Shown here one piece after another: positions 45,246 through 56,257 of a DNA stretch of 64,000 nt. Both the position numbers and the translations under genes were made by a program. The notes beneath the pieces are model-generated. The model made no database searches, was not told the origin of the DNA, and was given only the letters and a program-made list of their open reading frames with translations. Origin of the DNA: Rhizobium rosettiformans (GTDB lineage Bacteria > Pseudomonadota > Alphaproteobacteria > Rhizobiales > Rhizobiaceae); NCBI RefSeq assembly GCF_016806065.1, contig NZ_CP032405.1, positions 3,872,001-3,936,000 on the forward strand. Direction: 5' to 3'. Positions within the stretch are counted from its first letter, which is position 1; each line of letters starts with the position of its first letter.

Positions 45246-46109
45246 ATGGCAGAAGTCGCGAATGAAACTCACGAATCGGCACGGGTAAGCCGGTTTCTCG
45301 TCGGCCTTGCACGCGGGCTTGCCGGAGCCCTGCTCTTCTCCATCCCCATGCTGATGACGATGGAGATGTGGTTCTTGGGCTTCTACATGGACCGAGAGCG
45401 GCTTCTGCTGCTGCTCGTTCTCAATCTTCCTCTCCTCATCGGGCTCTCCCACCGCATCGGTTTCGAACGGACCGCCACCTGGCGCGAGTCGGCCCGAGAC
45501 GCGATCGTCGCCTATGGCATGGGCGTGGTGGCCAGTGCGTTGATCCTCGTGCTGCTCGGGGTGATCAAGTTCGGCATGGCGCCACGCGAATGGGTCGGCA
45601 TGGTGGCGCTGCAGGCGGTGCCGGCGAGCATCGGCGCATTGCTCGGCCGAAGCCAGCTCAGCATGCAGGACGAGGAGGACGATGAAGACGACAGCGATCC
45701 GAGCCAGGAAGTCAGTACGGGATATCTCACCGAACTTTTCATGATGGCCGTTGGCGCACTTTTCCTGTCGCTCAATCTGGCGCCAACAGAGGAAATGATC
45801 CTTCTCGCCTACAAGATGACCATCTGGCATGCGCTTGCCCTCATCGCACTGTCGATGATGCTGATGCATGGTTTCGTCTATGCGCTCGCCTTCAAAGGCA
45901 GCCATAGTCTTCAGGAGGACACGCCGGTCTGGCACGCCTTTGTGCGCTTCACGATACCCGGCTATGTCGTCGCCCTCGCCGTCAGCCTCTACAGCCTCTG
46001 GACCTTCGGCCGACTGGATGACCTCGGCACCACCGAGGCCGTTTTGACGCTGGTCGTCCTCGGCTTCCCCGCAGCGATCGGCGCGGCTGCCGCCAGACTT
46101 ATCCTTTGA
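45246..46109 (+). CDS. TIGR02587-like integral membrane protein (DUF2391)
   Basis: This 287-residue protein has about seven to eight hydrophobic helices, split by an acidic cytoplasmic loop (EDDEDDSDPSQE, about 148-160). Together with the next gene it matches the TIGR02587/TIGR02588 pair, which occur side by side in several bacterial groups. No function is established. ATG 45246 was chosen over the start of the open frame 12 codons earlier. The next gene begins 12 bp after the stop with a strong Shine-Dalgarno. Confidence 0.75.
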   Translation: MAEVANETHESARVSRFLVGLARGLAGALLFSIPMLMTMEMWFLGFYMDRERLLLLLVLNLPLLIGLSHRIGFERTATWRESARDAIVAYGMGVVASALILVLLGVIKFGMAPREWVGMVALQAVPASIGALLGRSQLSMQDEEDDEDDSDPSQEVSTGYLTELFMMAVGALFLSLNLAPTEEMILLAYKMTIWHALALIALSMMLMHGFVYALAFKGSHSLQEDTPVWHAFVRFTIPGYVVALAVSLYSLWTFGRLDDLGTTEAVLTLVVLGFPAAIGAAAARLIL

Positions 46110-46120
46110 GGAGGCCCGCC

Positions 46121-46531
46121 ATGACCCGTCATGATGTCAGCAAATCTGCCGATCCGATCCGACCACACTGGGTCGAGTGGCTCACCGGACTTGCATCAAC
46201 CACAATCGTCGTGGCGATGATCGGCTGGATGGCATTCGAAGCAATGACGAACGCAGACCGCCCACCGGAGCTTGCCGCCCAGATCCTCACCATCGATCCC
46301 CTGCCCTCGGGCTGGCGCGTCATGATCGAAGTGCGTAATTCAGGCGATCAGGCCGCTGCAGCGGTCGAGATAAAGGGATCCCTTCTCGACGGCGCCACGG
46401 CGATCGAGGAGGCCGGAATGACCTTCGACTACATCGCTGCCGGCTCGACGTCCCGGGGCGGCCTGCTCTTCGTCAACAATCCGTCTCTCCATCAGCTGCA
46501 GGTTGTCCCATCCGGCTTCACTGAGCCGTGA
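46121..46531 (+). CDS. TIGR02588-like membrane-anchored protein
   Basis: This 136-residue protein has a short cytoplasmic N-terminus, one membrane helix (about 23-42, WLTGLASTTIVVAMIGW) and a soluble beta-rich domain with VMIEVRNSGDQAAAAVEIKG, fitting the TIGR02588 family. It probably works with the adjacent TIGR02587 membrane protein. GAGGAGG, overlapping the previous stop, lies 8 bp before ATG 46121 and decides this start over the upstream TTG. Confidence 0.75.
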   Translation: MTRHDVSKSADPIRPHWVEWLTGLASTTIVVAMIGWMAFEAMTNADRPPELAAQILTIDPLPSGWRVMIEVRNSGDQAAAAVEIKGSLLDGATAIEEAGMTFDYIAAGSTSRGGLLFVNNPSLHQLQVVPSGFTEP

Positions 46532-46780
46532 ACGTCTCGGATCGGCACGCGTACATATGCAATCCAGGGTTTTGGATTCATCGAACCTTAATTTTTAGGG
46601 GATTAATACTAGTAGAAATGAAAATGAACTCTTTACGGCTAGGGTTGCATTCGGCACCTTGACGTAAAGCGGTCGCAATGTTTGCGAGCAACCATATTTC
46701 ATGACAGCAGACGGCGACAGATAAGCTCTCGCGTCGACTGATCGATTTTCGTTTCAAGTCTTTCTGTGTGGTCAAAATCT

Positions 46781-47629
46781 ATGTTGAAGCAACGGATTGA
46801 AGCGTGGGTCATCCGCGATATTGGGCTCACAGAATTCGACAACTGGGATGCGGTGATCCGCTTTGCGACCAGACTGTCGATCCGTAATTCGATCATCGCC
46901 TGCTTCATGGTCGCAGGCATCTTGCTTGTCCTGCATACCTTCGATGTCTTGCTCAACCCGTTGTTGCGCGATCTAGCAATCGGCTGCGGCATCGCCATGA
47001 TTGTATCCTTCGTCCTGACGATGCTCTGCTCGCTCTACATGGGTTATGCGGTCATCCACCTCGCCAGAACCAGGCTCGAATTCCGCCAGTTGAGCCGCAC
47101 CGACATGCTGTCGGGCCTGCTCAACCGCCGCGCCTTCATCGACGATCTCTCTCAGGTTGAGCGCGGGCATTTGCTGATCCTGGACATCGACCGTTTCAAG
47201 CAGATCAATGATCGCTATGGCCATCTGGCCGGGGACGACGTGATTGTCTCGGTGGCGAGAACGCTCTGCGAGATCACCGGACCCGCCCATCTCGTCGCGC
47301 GGATCGGCGGAGAAGAGTTCGCCATCCTCTTTCGGGATGCCGAGTTTGCCGATGTCATCGCGATGGCGGAAAAGCTACGGCGAACCATTGCCAACCGTCT
47401 GGTCGAGTCCGTCCACCAGTCGATCGCCGTTACCATATCCGGCGGCTTGGCCGACATCACGCCGCTTCGCGATTTCACGGCCGTCTACGCCGCAGCCGAT
47501 CAGGCGCTTTATCTCGCGAAGTCGTCCGGCCGCAACAGGATCGTGCTCGAACGCGACCTGCCGCGCACGCCCCATCAGCCGGAACCCGTTCGCCTCGACC
47601 TTGCGGAAACAGCAATTACCGCAGCCTGA
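46781..47629 (+). CDS. membrane GGDEF diguanylate cyclase
   Basis: This 282-residue protein makes cyclic di-GMP from two GTP. A short N-terminal amphipathic part (LKQRIEAWVIRDIGLTEFDN) precedes about two to three membrane helices (38-58, 65-95) and a GGDEF domain with intact GGEEF at 176-180. No RxxD inhibitory site is visible. Its whole layout, including GGEEF position, matches the GGDEF gene at 61486-62340. ATG 46781 was chosen; a GTG five codons earlier is possible, and neither has a clear Shine-Dalgarno. The 249-bp upstream region is AT-rich (46560-46620) and contains CTTGAC at 46658 without a matching -10. Confidence 0.9.
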   Translation: MLKQRIEAWVIRDIGLTEFDNWDAVIRFATRLSIRNSIIACFMVAGILLVLHTFDVLLNPLLRDLAIGCGIAMIVSFVLTMLCSLYMGYAVIHLARTRLEFRQLSRTDMLSGLLNRRAFIDDLSQVERGHLLILDIDRFKQINDRYGHLAGDDVIVSVARTLCEITGPAHLVARIGGEEFAILFRDAEFADVIAMAEKLRRTIANRLVESVHQSIAVTISGGLADITPLRDFTAVYAAADQALYLAKSSGRNRIVLERDLPRTPHQPEPVRLDLAETAITAA

Positions 47630-47631
47630 CC

Positions 47632-49806
<2,175 letters not shown>

Positions 49807-49851
49807 TCAGTCGGGTTTAGCGGAAAATCGGCGAATGAAAAGAGCGTGCGC

Positions 49852-50664
49852 TCACTCCTCCACCTTGCTGAGATCAAGCCTTGCCGTCAGCGGCAGATGA
49901 TCGGAAGCAAGGCGTGCAAGCGGCGTATCATGCGCCGTCAGATCGGCGATCAGACCGGACCGGTTCGCCATGATCCGGTCGAGAGAAAGAACAGGCATAC
50001 GAGCCGGAAAACTCGGGACAGGTGGCGGCAGAGGTCCGAAAACCGGCTCCAGCCGTGTGAGCGCGGAGCCGGGGCCCAGCCGCCACTCGTTGAAATCCCC
50101 CATCAAGAGCGTGGCCCGCTCGGCGCGGTTCTGCAAGAGATCGAGAATGACATCCGCCTGCTGGCGGCGCGCCCAGCGCAACAAGCCGAGATGCGCGGCA
50201 ATGACCCGAAGACCTGCCCGGCCTTCAATGTCGATTTCGGCCACCAGAGCGCCCCGCGGCTCGAGCCCGGGCAGTGCCACCTGATGCACGTCCCGCACAA
50301 TCCCTTCGCGAAACAGCAGGACATTGCCCCGCCATCCATGCGACTTCGGCCCGGTTAAAACCGGTACCGGCAAAAGGCCAGTCTCCAACCGCAGCCGGTT
50401 GAGATCGAGAAGCCCGGAGCGCTCGCCGAAACGCTGGTCCGCCTCCTGCAGCGCGATCACGTCGGGGCCGATTTCCCGGATAACGTCGATGATCCGTTCG
50501 GGATCGAACTTGCCGTCCGTGCCGACGCATTTGTGCACATTGTAGGAGGCGACCGTCAGCGCACCGTCGACCTGTGTCTTGACCATCCCCTCGGCCGGAC
50601 GCCATCTGCGATTTCGGATGGAGGTCACCATCGTGCGGGCGAGGCTAGGTTTGGTCTTCTTCAT
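49852..50664 (-). CDS. endonuclease/exonuclease/phosphatase family hydrolase
   Basis: This protein of about 270 residues has the EEP (DNase I-like) fold: N in SYNVHKCVG, E in ALQEADQRFGER, D-x-N in GDFNEW, and the closing S-D-H in SDHLPL, all metal or catalytic residues present. No signal peptide is evident. In the same order in many rhizobia it accompanies a phospholipase-D type gene, as here, suggesting a lipid- or nucleic-acid-linked role, but the substrate is unknown. ATG at 50662-50664; a 38-residue longer frame is unsupported. Confidence 0.85.
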   Translation of the reverse strand: MKKTKPSLARTMVTSIRNRRWRPAEGMVKTQVDGALTVASYNVHKCVGTDGKFDPERIIDVIREIGPDVIALQEADQRFGERSGLLDLNRLRLETGLLPVPVLTGPKSHGWRGNVLLFREGIVRDVHQVALPGLEPRGALVAEIDIEGRAGLRVIAAHLGLLRWARRQQADVILDLLQNRAERATLLMGDFNEWRLGPGSALTRLEPVFGPLPPPVPSFPARMPVLSLDRIMANRSGLIADLTAHDTPLARLASDHLPLTARLDLSKVEE

Positions 50665-50740
50665 CACACCTGTAGCATCCGTCGTCGGTTGGGCCGGTGG
50701 CCGGTTGCGGTTGAGGCCGCGCTGAAAACGCCCGCCCCGA

Positions 50741-52189
50741 TTAAAGATAGGGCGATCCGAGCCAGAACAAGCGATCAATCATCCGATTGGGCAGAGATCG
50801 TGCCCTGAGTGTATCGAGCGTGACCTGTCTCGCGCTGGACAGACTGCGGTCGATCCGGTCTTCGATCTGCGCGGCAAGACCGCGGTCATAGACTTCGAGA
50901 TCGATCTCGAAATTCAATCGAAGCGAGCGCGAATCGAGATTGGACGAGCCGATGAAGCACCATTGCCGGTCGATGACCATGAGCTTCGAATGATCGAAGG
51001 CACCTGTCGACAGATGCACGCGGCAGCCTTCCCGCAGGATCTGGTCGAACTGCCCCATCATTGCACGCGCAACGATCGCCAGATTGTTCTGCGACGGCAC
51101 GATCACGTCCACCTGAACGCCCCGACGCGCAGCGGTGTTCAGCGCCGCAATGAAGGTCGTATCGGGCAGAAAGTAGGGTGAGACGATGCGGATCGACCGT
51201 TCGGCCACGGAAAACGCGCCGAGCAAGAGCCGGTGATTCGTCTCGATACGGGTGTCCGGCCCGGATACCACCGCACGCACAGCCGTCCCTGCCCCAGCCA
51301 CGGCGTCATCGAGCCGGACGCCCCATTCCGGCCCGAGCAGCACCTCGCCGGTCTCGAAGTGCCAGTCCTCGGCGGCAACCGCCAAGATATCGGCGACAAC
51401 AGGTCCGGTGGCACGAAAATGGGTGTCGCGCGCGCCATCCGGCCCGGTAAAGCCCGCACGGATATTCATGCCGCCGACAAAAGCGGTGGTCCCGTCCGTC
51501 ACCAGGATTTTCCGGTGCGTGCGCAGATTGGCGTAAGGCAGCCGCAGCCCCATGATGACCTGCCCGTTGAAGACGGCGACCGGGACGCCCCCCTCTTCGA
51601 GATAGCCGATAATGCTGGGGACGCTGTAGCGGGCCCCGACGGCGTCGACGATCACCCGGACGGCGACACCCCGCTGATGCGCGGCGATCAGGCAGTCGGC
51701 CACGCGCCGGCCGACCACATCGCGATCGAAGATATAGGTTTCGAGGATGATGCTGTGTTGCGCGGCATCGATTGCCTGGCACATGGCATCGAAGGTCTCC
51801 TCACCGGAAGAGAGCATTTCGATCCGGTTACCCGACGACAGAGGATGCCGAGTTACCCTGTCGCCGAGCAGTTTCATCGGTCCGAATCGGTCGCCGAACT
51901 GGGCAGCCACGGTTTCGCGGTCGATGCTGTAGAGCGAGAGACTGCGCCAGATCTCGTCGAGCTCAAGCGCGCGTCGCGAAATCAGCGTTGCGCGACGGAT
52001 GCGGTTGATCCCAGCGACCGCGTAGATCATGGCTCCCACCAGCGGCGACAGGATGATGATGCCGACCCAGCCCAGCGCCGAGCGCACCTCGCGTTTCGTC
52101 ATCGCGGCATGGGTGGCCGCCACCGTGCCGAAAACGACGGACAGAACGGCAAGGGTCTCGGCCCAGTAGGTCTGGATCAGGTCCATCAT
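50741..52189 (-). CDS. cardiolipin synthase-like phospholipase D protein
   Basis: This 482-residue membrane protein has two N-terminal membrane helices (about 10-28 and 38-60) and two HKD catalytic motifs, HRKILVTDG and DHSKLMVID. This domain order matches bacterial cardiolipin synthases (ClsA-like), which join two phosphatidylglycerols. Both motifs are complete. It lies between recN and the EEP-family gene, all on the same strand; the usual rhizobial recN-ligA neighbours are separated by these two genes here. Confidence 0.88.
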   Translation of the reverse strand: MMDLIQTYWAETLAVLSVVFGTVAATHAAMTKREVRSALGWVGIIILSPLVGAMIYAVAGINRIRRATLISRRALELDEIWRSLSLYSIDRETVAAQFGDRFGPMKLLGDRVTRHPLSSGNRIEMLSSGEETFDAMCQAIDAAQHSIILETYIFDRDVVGRRVADCLIAAHQRGVAVRVIVDAVGARYSVPSIIGYLEEGGVPVAVFNGQVIMGLRLPYANLRTHRKILVTDGTTAFVGGMNIRAGFTGPDGARDTHFRATGPVVADILAVAAEDWHFETGEVLLGPEWGVRLDDAVAGAGTAVRAVVSGPDTRIETNHRLLLGAFSVAERSIRIVSPYFLPDTTFIAALNTAARRGVQVDVIVPSQNNLAIVARAMMGQFDQILREGCRVHLSTGAFDHSKLMVIDRQWCFIGSSNLDSRSLRLNFEIDLEVYDRGLAAQIEDRIDRSLSSARQVTLDTLRARSLPNRMIDRLFWLGSPYL

Positions 52190-52247
52190 GATGCGGCAAG
52201 GAAACAGGTTTCAGGGTGGAAGGCAACCACGGCCGGATGGATGTGGC

Positions 52248-53921
52248 TCACTCGCCGGCGGCAAGCAGTTTGGCGGCTGCCGCACGCGCCTCATCGGTGA
52301 CGGAAGCGCCCGCAAGCATGCGCGCGATCTCTTCCTTGCGATGCTCCGGCTCCATGATGGCAACCCGGGTCGCGATCTTGTCCCCCACATCACCCGTCGG
52401 TCCCTTGGAGATGAGGAAATGCGCCGACGCGCGAGCTGCAACCTGCGGCGCGTGAGTGACGGACAGCACCTGAACCTTGGCCGAGAGGCGCTTCAGCCGC
52501 TGACCGATGGCATCGGCCACCGCACCGCCGACACCCGTGTCGATCTCGTCGAACACGAGCGTGGGCGCGGACCCTCGATCCGCAAGCGCCACCTTGAGTG
52601 CCAGCAGGAAGCGGGACAACTCGCCACCCGAAGCCACCTTCATGATCGGGCCAGGTCGCGTGCCGGGATTGGTCTGAACGTGGAATTCGACCGTGTCGAT
52701 GCCATCGACGGTCGCATTCTCGGCGTCCGCTGAAACCTCGACCATGAAACGCGCCCGCTCCAGCTTCAAGGCCGGCAGTTCCTGCATGACGGCATCGGCG
52801 AGCGCCTGGGCGGCGTTCTGCCGTTTGCCGGACAGCTGCAGCGCTAGGTGGTCGTAATGCGCCCGGGTCTCGACGACGGCTGCCTCCAGCTGTCCAAGCC
52901 GCTCTTCGCCGGCATCGAGATCGGCAAGATCGGCCACCATCTTTTCGGCAAGCGCCGGGAGATCTGCGACGGGGACCGAGTATTTCCGGCCTGCCGCACG
53001 AAGCGCAAACAGTCGCTCCTCGACCCGCTCTAGCTCGCGCGGATCGAACTCGGTGCGGCGCAAGGCAGCTTCCACCTCCATCTGCGCGGCAGACAGGGTG
53101 TCGAGAGCCGTGCCAAGCAGCTGTACGGTCTCTTCCAGCAGTCCGGGAGCCTCATGGCTCTTGCGTTCCAGTCGGCGCATCAGGGATGCAATATGCGGCA
53201 CTGGCGACGCATTGCCATTGAGGAATTCTGAAGCTTCAGCGATGTCACCGGCGATGCGTTCGGATTTTTGCATGGCGGAACGTCGCTCGGCGAGCTCATC
53301 CTCCTCACCATCAAGCGGTGAAAGGCCCTCCAACTCCTCGACGGAGGCCCGCAGATAATCGGCTTCGCGTGCGGCCGCCTCGACCTTCGCCTTGTGGGTC
53401 TTGTAGGCCCGCTCGGCCTCCCGCCAGCGGCGATAGCTTTCCCCGAGATCCAGCGCTTCGTCGGTCAGCCCGGCAAAGGCGTCGAGCAGCATGCGGTGGG
53501 CATTGGTATCGATCAGCGCACGATCGTCGTGCTGGCCATGGATCTCGACCAGCAACTGGCCAACCTGGCGCATCAGCTGCACGCTGACGGGCTGATCATT
53601 GATATAGGCCCGGGTGCGGCCATCGGCGGATTGCACGCGACGGAAGATCAGATCGCCGTCATCGTCAACGCCATTGCCCTTCAAAAGCGTACGGGCCGGA
53701 TGGCTGCCGCCGACATCGAACACGGCCGTGACCTGCCCCTTGTCCTCGCCATGGCGGACCAGCGAGCCATCGCCCCGGCCACCAAGGGCCAGCGACAGGC
53801 TGTCGAGAAGGATGGATTTGCCGGCCCCGGTTTCGCCGGTCAGCACGGATAGGCCGGTCTCGAAGGCAAGATCCAGCCGCTCGATCAGAACGATATCGCG
53901 GATCGACAGCTGGACCAGCAT
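52248..53921 (-). CDS. recN: DNA repair protein RecN
   Basis: This 557-residue SMC-like ATPase acts in double-strand break repair. Walker A GETGAGKS is at 29-36, followed by coiled-coil arms (about 150-340) and the C-terminal signature with Walker B LVFDEIDTGVGG. It begins MLVQLSIRDIVLIERLDL, exactly the family start. It lies 33 bp downstream of bamD, likely the same transcript. Confidence 0.96.
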   Translation of the reverse strand: MLVQLSIRDIVLIERLDLAFETGLSVLTGETGAGKSILLDSLSLALGGRGDGSLVRHGEDKGQVTAVFDVGGSHPARTLLKGNGVDDDGDLIFRRVQSADGRTRAYINDQPVSVQLMRQVGQLLVEIHGQHDDRALIDTNAHRMLLDAFAGLTDEALDLGESYRRWREAERAYKTHKAKVEAAAREADYLRASVEELEGLSPLDGEEDELAERRSAMQKSERIAGDIAEASEFLNGNASPVPHIASLMRRLERKSHEAPGLLEETVQLLGTALDTLSAAQMEVEAALRRTEFDPRELERVEERLFALRAAGRKYSVPVADLPALAEKMVADLADLDAGEERLGQLEAAVVETRAHYDHLALQLSGKRQNAAQALADAVMQELPALKLERARFMVEVSADAENATVDGIDTVEFHVQTNPGTRPGPIMKVASGGELSRFLLALKVALADRGSAPTLVFDEIDTGVGGAVADAIGQRLKRLSAKVQVLSVTHAPQVAARASAHFLISKGPTGDVGDKIATRVAIMEPEHRKEEIARMLAGASVTDEARAAAAKLLAAGE

Positions 53922-53954
53922 AGGCTCAGTTTCTCACTTCGTGACTTAAGACCG

Positions 53955-54821
53955 TCAGGTCCCGATCAGCAGCCTGCGACCGGCGCGGGTGATCCACGAA
54001 CCGGAATTCTCACGCGGTTCAAGACCGCCTCTCTGCAGCAGCGCATAGCTGTCGGCATACCACTGGCTGTCGGGATAGTTGTGACCGAGCACAGCCGCTG
54101 CAGCCTGGGCCTCCGAGACGACGCCCATCGCGTAGTAGGACTCGACCAGACGCGCCAGAGCCTCTTCGATCTGGTTGGTGTTCGGATACTGCTCGACAAC
54201 GACGCGGAAGCGCGAGACGGCTGCGAGGTACTCCTTACGCTCCAGATAGTAGCGTCCGACCTGCATTTCCTTGCCGGCGAGCTGGTCACGCGCGAAGCGG
54301 ATCTTCGCCTGTGCGTCATCGACATACTCCGAATCGGGGAAGTCGTTGACGACGCGCTCCATCGCTTCGATCGTCTTGACCGAGTTGCGCTGGTCCTGCG
54401 TGACGTTTGAAATCTGCTTCCAGTATGCCAGACCGACGAGATACTGCGCGTAAGCGGCATCCTCGGACTTCGGATACAGGTTCATATAGCGGTTGCCGGT
54501 CGCGATCGCGTCGGCATAGCGGCCGAGGCGATACTTCGTGAAGGTGCTCATCACGAGCGCCTTGCGCGACCACTCCGAGAACGGGTTCTGCGCATCGACC
54601 GCGTCGAACTTGCGGGACGCCTCGGCCATATTGCCGGCCTTGATGTTGGCAAGGCCCTGATTATAGAGCACTTCCGGCGGCTCGGTCTCGGCGGCGAGCT
54701 TGCTGATGTCGATATCCGGGTCGCTCTGGCAGCCCGCGAGCACGGCACCGAAAGACAACATGACGCTCAGGCCCGCAATACGCACGGCATTCTTCACAAC
54801 GACCGATCCCACTTGATTCAT
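53955..54821 (-). CDS. bamD: outer-membrane assembly lipoprotein BamD
   Basis: BamD is the essential lipoprotein subunit of the complex that inserts beta-barrel proteins. The 288-residue protein has a signal peptide with lipobox LAGC (C31), then five TPR-like helix pairs ([21 protein letters not shown], ...). The C-terminus is slightly basic. It is downstream of lpxC with a terminator-like hairpin between them, so bamD-recN may also have their own promoter. Confidence 0.95.
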   Translation of the reverse strand: MNQVGSVVVKNAVRIAGLSVMLSFGAVLAGCQSDPDIDISKLAAETEPPEVLYNQGLANIKAGNMAEASRKFDAVDAQNPFSEWSRKALVMSTFTKYRLGRYADAIATGNRYMNLYPKSEDAAYAQYLVGLAYWKQISNVTQDQRNSVKTIEAMERVVNDFPDSEYVDDAQAKIRFARDQLAGKEMQVGRYYLERKEYLAAVSRFRVVVEQYPNTNQIEEALARLVESYYAMGVVSEAQAAAAVLGHNYPDSQWYADSYALLQRGGLEPRENSGSWITRAGRRLLIGT

Positions 54822-54983
54822 TCGAAAGATCCCGATTGCAGCGCCGCTTGAAAACCGTCGCCTTCAACTGGCGTTTCTAGCCACAAAAGCGGCACTAGGG
54901 CAACGCAGTGATGCGACTTTAACGCATTTTTGTGGCAGGGCACCCAGAAAGTGCCATTCTGCCCTTATCCTTTTCTGCTCAGC

Positions 54984-55013
54984 AAAACGCCGGCCTTCTT
55001 GAAGAAGCCGGCG
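54984..55013 (-). terminator. rho-independent terminator after lpxC
   Basis: Minus-strand stem CGCCGGC / GCCGGCG (55013-55007 / 54994-54988) with an inner TTCTT/AAGAA extension, followed by TTTT (54987-54984). It is 28 bp past the lpxC stop. The remaining 160 bp up to bamD hold no second clear signal. Confidence 0.8.
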
Positions 55014-55040
55014 CTGAACTTTGCCTGATCTGTCTTGTAC

Positions 55041-55997
55041 TTACGCCGACCAGGGCGCAAATTCCGAAACCTGAACCGGAACGAATTCCCGGGCGCGGAC
55101 CTGATGGCTGCGGCTCGGTGCTTCGACGACCTCATAGGCGGTCGGGTCGCTGAGCAGCGCCTTCAGCGCATTCGCATTCATCTTGTGACCGCCGCGATAG
55201 GAGCGGTAGCAACCGATGAACTGCGCACCGGCGAGCGCCAGATCGCCGACGGCGTCGAGCGTCTTGTGACGGACGAACTCGTCCTTTTCGTAACGCAAGC
55301 CTTCGACATTGATCACGGTATCGTCGTCCGAGATGACGACGGAATTTTCAAGCGAAGAGCCAAGAGCAAAGCCAGCAGCCCAGAGGCGCTCGACATCGCG
55401 CATGAAGCCAAAGGTGCGTGCGCGCGACAATTCGGTCTTGAAGGTTTCAGCCGTCAGGTCGCCTTCCCACTTCTGCCGGCCGATCAGCTTGCTGTCGAAA
55501 TCGATTTCGACCTCGAAGCGCGTGCCGTCATAGGGGCGGAACTCGGACCAGGAACCACCGGCCTCGATGCGAACCGGCTTGGTGACGCGGATGTAACGGC
55601 GCTTGACGCCGAGATTGGTGATACCGACCTGTTCGATCGCATCGATGAAGACTTCCGAACTGCCATCCATGATCGGCATTTCGGCGCCATCGACTTCGAC
55701 GACGACATTGTCCAGACCGAGCGCATAAAATGCGGCCATGACGTGTTCGATCGTGGCGACGGAACGCGCCGGATTGGTGCCGAGCACGGTGCAGAGATCG
55801 GTGTTGCCGACATGTGCAGACACTGCGCGATATTCGCTAGTCGAACCGTCGTCATGCTGGCGCACAAAGACGACACCGGTTCCTGCTTCCGCTGGCTGGA
55901 GAGTGATGGAGACCTCGCGGCCGGAATGAACCCCGATACCCGTCAGCGTGAGAGGCGCTGCGATCGTGGTTTGAAATCCGAGCAAAGCAATTGCCAT
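55041..55997 (-). CDS. lpxC: UDP-3-O-acyl-N-acetylglucosamine deacetylase
   Basis: LpxC performs the first committed step of lipid A biosynthesis. The 318-residue zinc enzyme has two similar domains; metal ligands are H85 in TIEHVMAA and H and D in RHKTLDAVGDL. It begins MAIALLGFQTTIAAPLTLTGIGVHSG, the usual family opening. It lies downstream of ftsZ after a terminator-like hairpin, so it probably has its own promoter in 55998-56205. Confidence 0.97.
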   Translation of the reverse strand: MAIALLGFQTTIAAPLTLTGIGVHSGREVSITLQPAEAGTGVVFVRQHDDGSTSEYRAVSAHVGNTDLCTVLGTNPARSVATIEHVMAAFYALGLDNVVVEVDGAEMPIMDGSSEVFIDAIEQVGITNLGVKRRYIRVTKPVRIEAGGSWSEFRPYDGTRFEVEIDFDSKLIGRQKWEGDLTAETFKTELSRARTFGFMRDVERLWAAGFALGSSLENSVVISDDDTVINVEGLRYEKDEFVRHKTLDAVGDLALAGAQFIGCYRSYRGGHKMNANALKALLSDPTAYEVVEAPSRSHQVRAREFVPVQVSEFAPWSA

Positions 55998-56205
55998 TCC
56001 GATAGCCTTAAAATGAAGCGACGAGGCGGTGGATCTTGTGTTCCCGTCGCAATCTCTTGTCGAAGGGCCATAAGACCCTGTTTCTGATCACATACATACG
56101 TGTGACCGGGACGTGAGCCAAATCACTGATTCTTTCGCTTTGTAACGAAGCCAACCCCTTGATTATCATCAAGAATTCGACGTCTCGTAACAGAGCGTGA
56201 AACGC
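55998..56205. promoter_or_regulatory. lpxC upstream region
   Basis: A palindromic CTTGAT-TATC-ATCAAG sits at 56158-56173, and a CACA...TGTG pair lies at 56089-56104. No -35/-10 pair with good spacing was found, so the promoter position is undetermined. Confidence 0.3.
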
Positions 56206-56232
56206 AAGAAACCCGGGCCTCTCGACCCGGGT
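56206..56232 (-). terminator. terminator-like hairpin after ftsZ
   Basis: Minus-strand stem ACCCGGG / CCCGGGT with an 8-nt loop, followed by TTCTT, 26 bp past the ftsZ stop. Confidence 0.65.
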
Positions 56233-56257
56233 CTCCAAAGCTGAGTCTCGACTTCCC

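Noticed and set aside
46658-46690. CTTGAC as promoter for the GGDEF gene at 46781
   Set aside because: A perfect -35 but no acceptable -10 at 16-19 bp; left as an unproven hint only.
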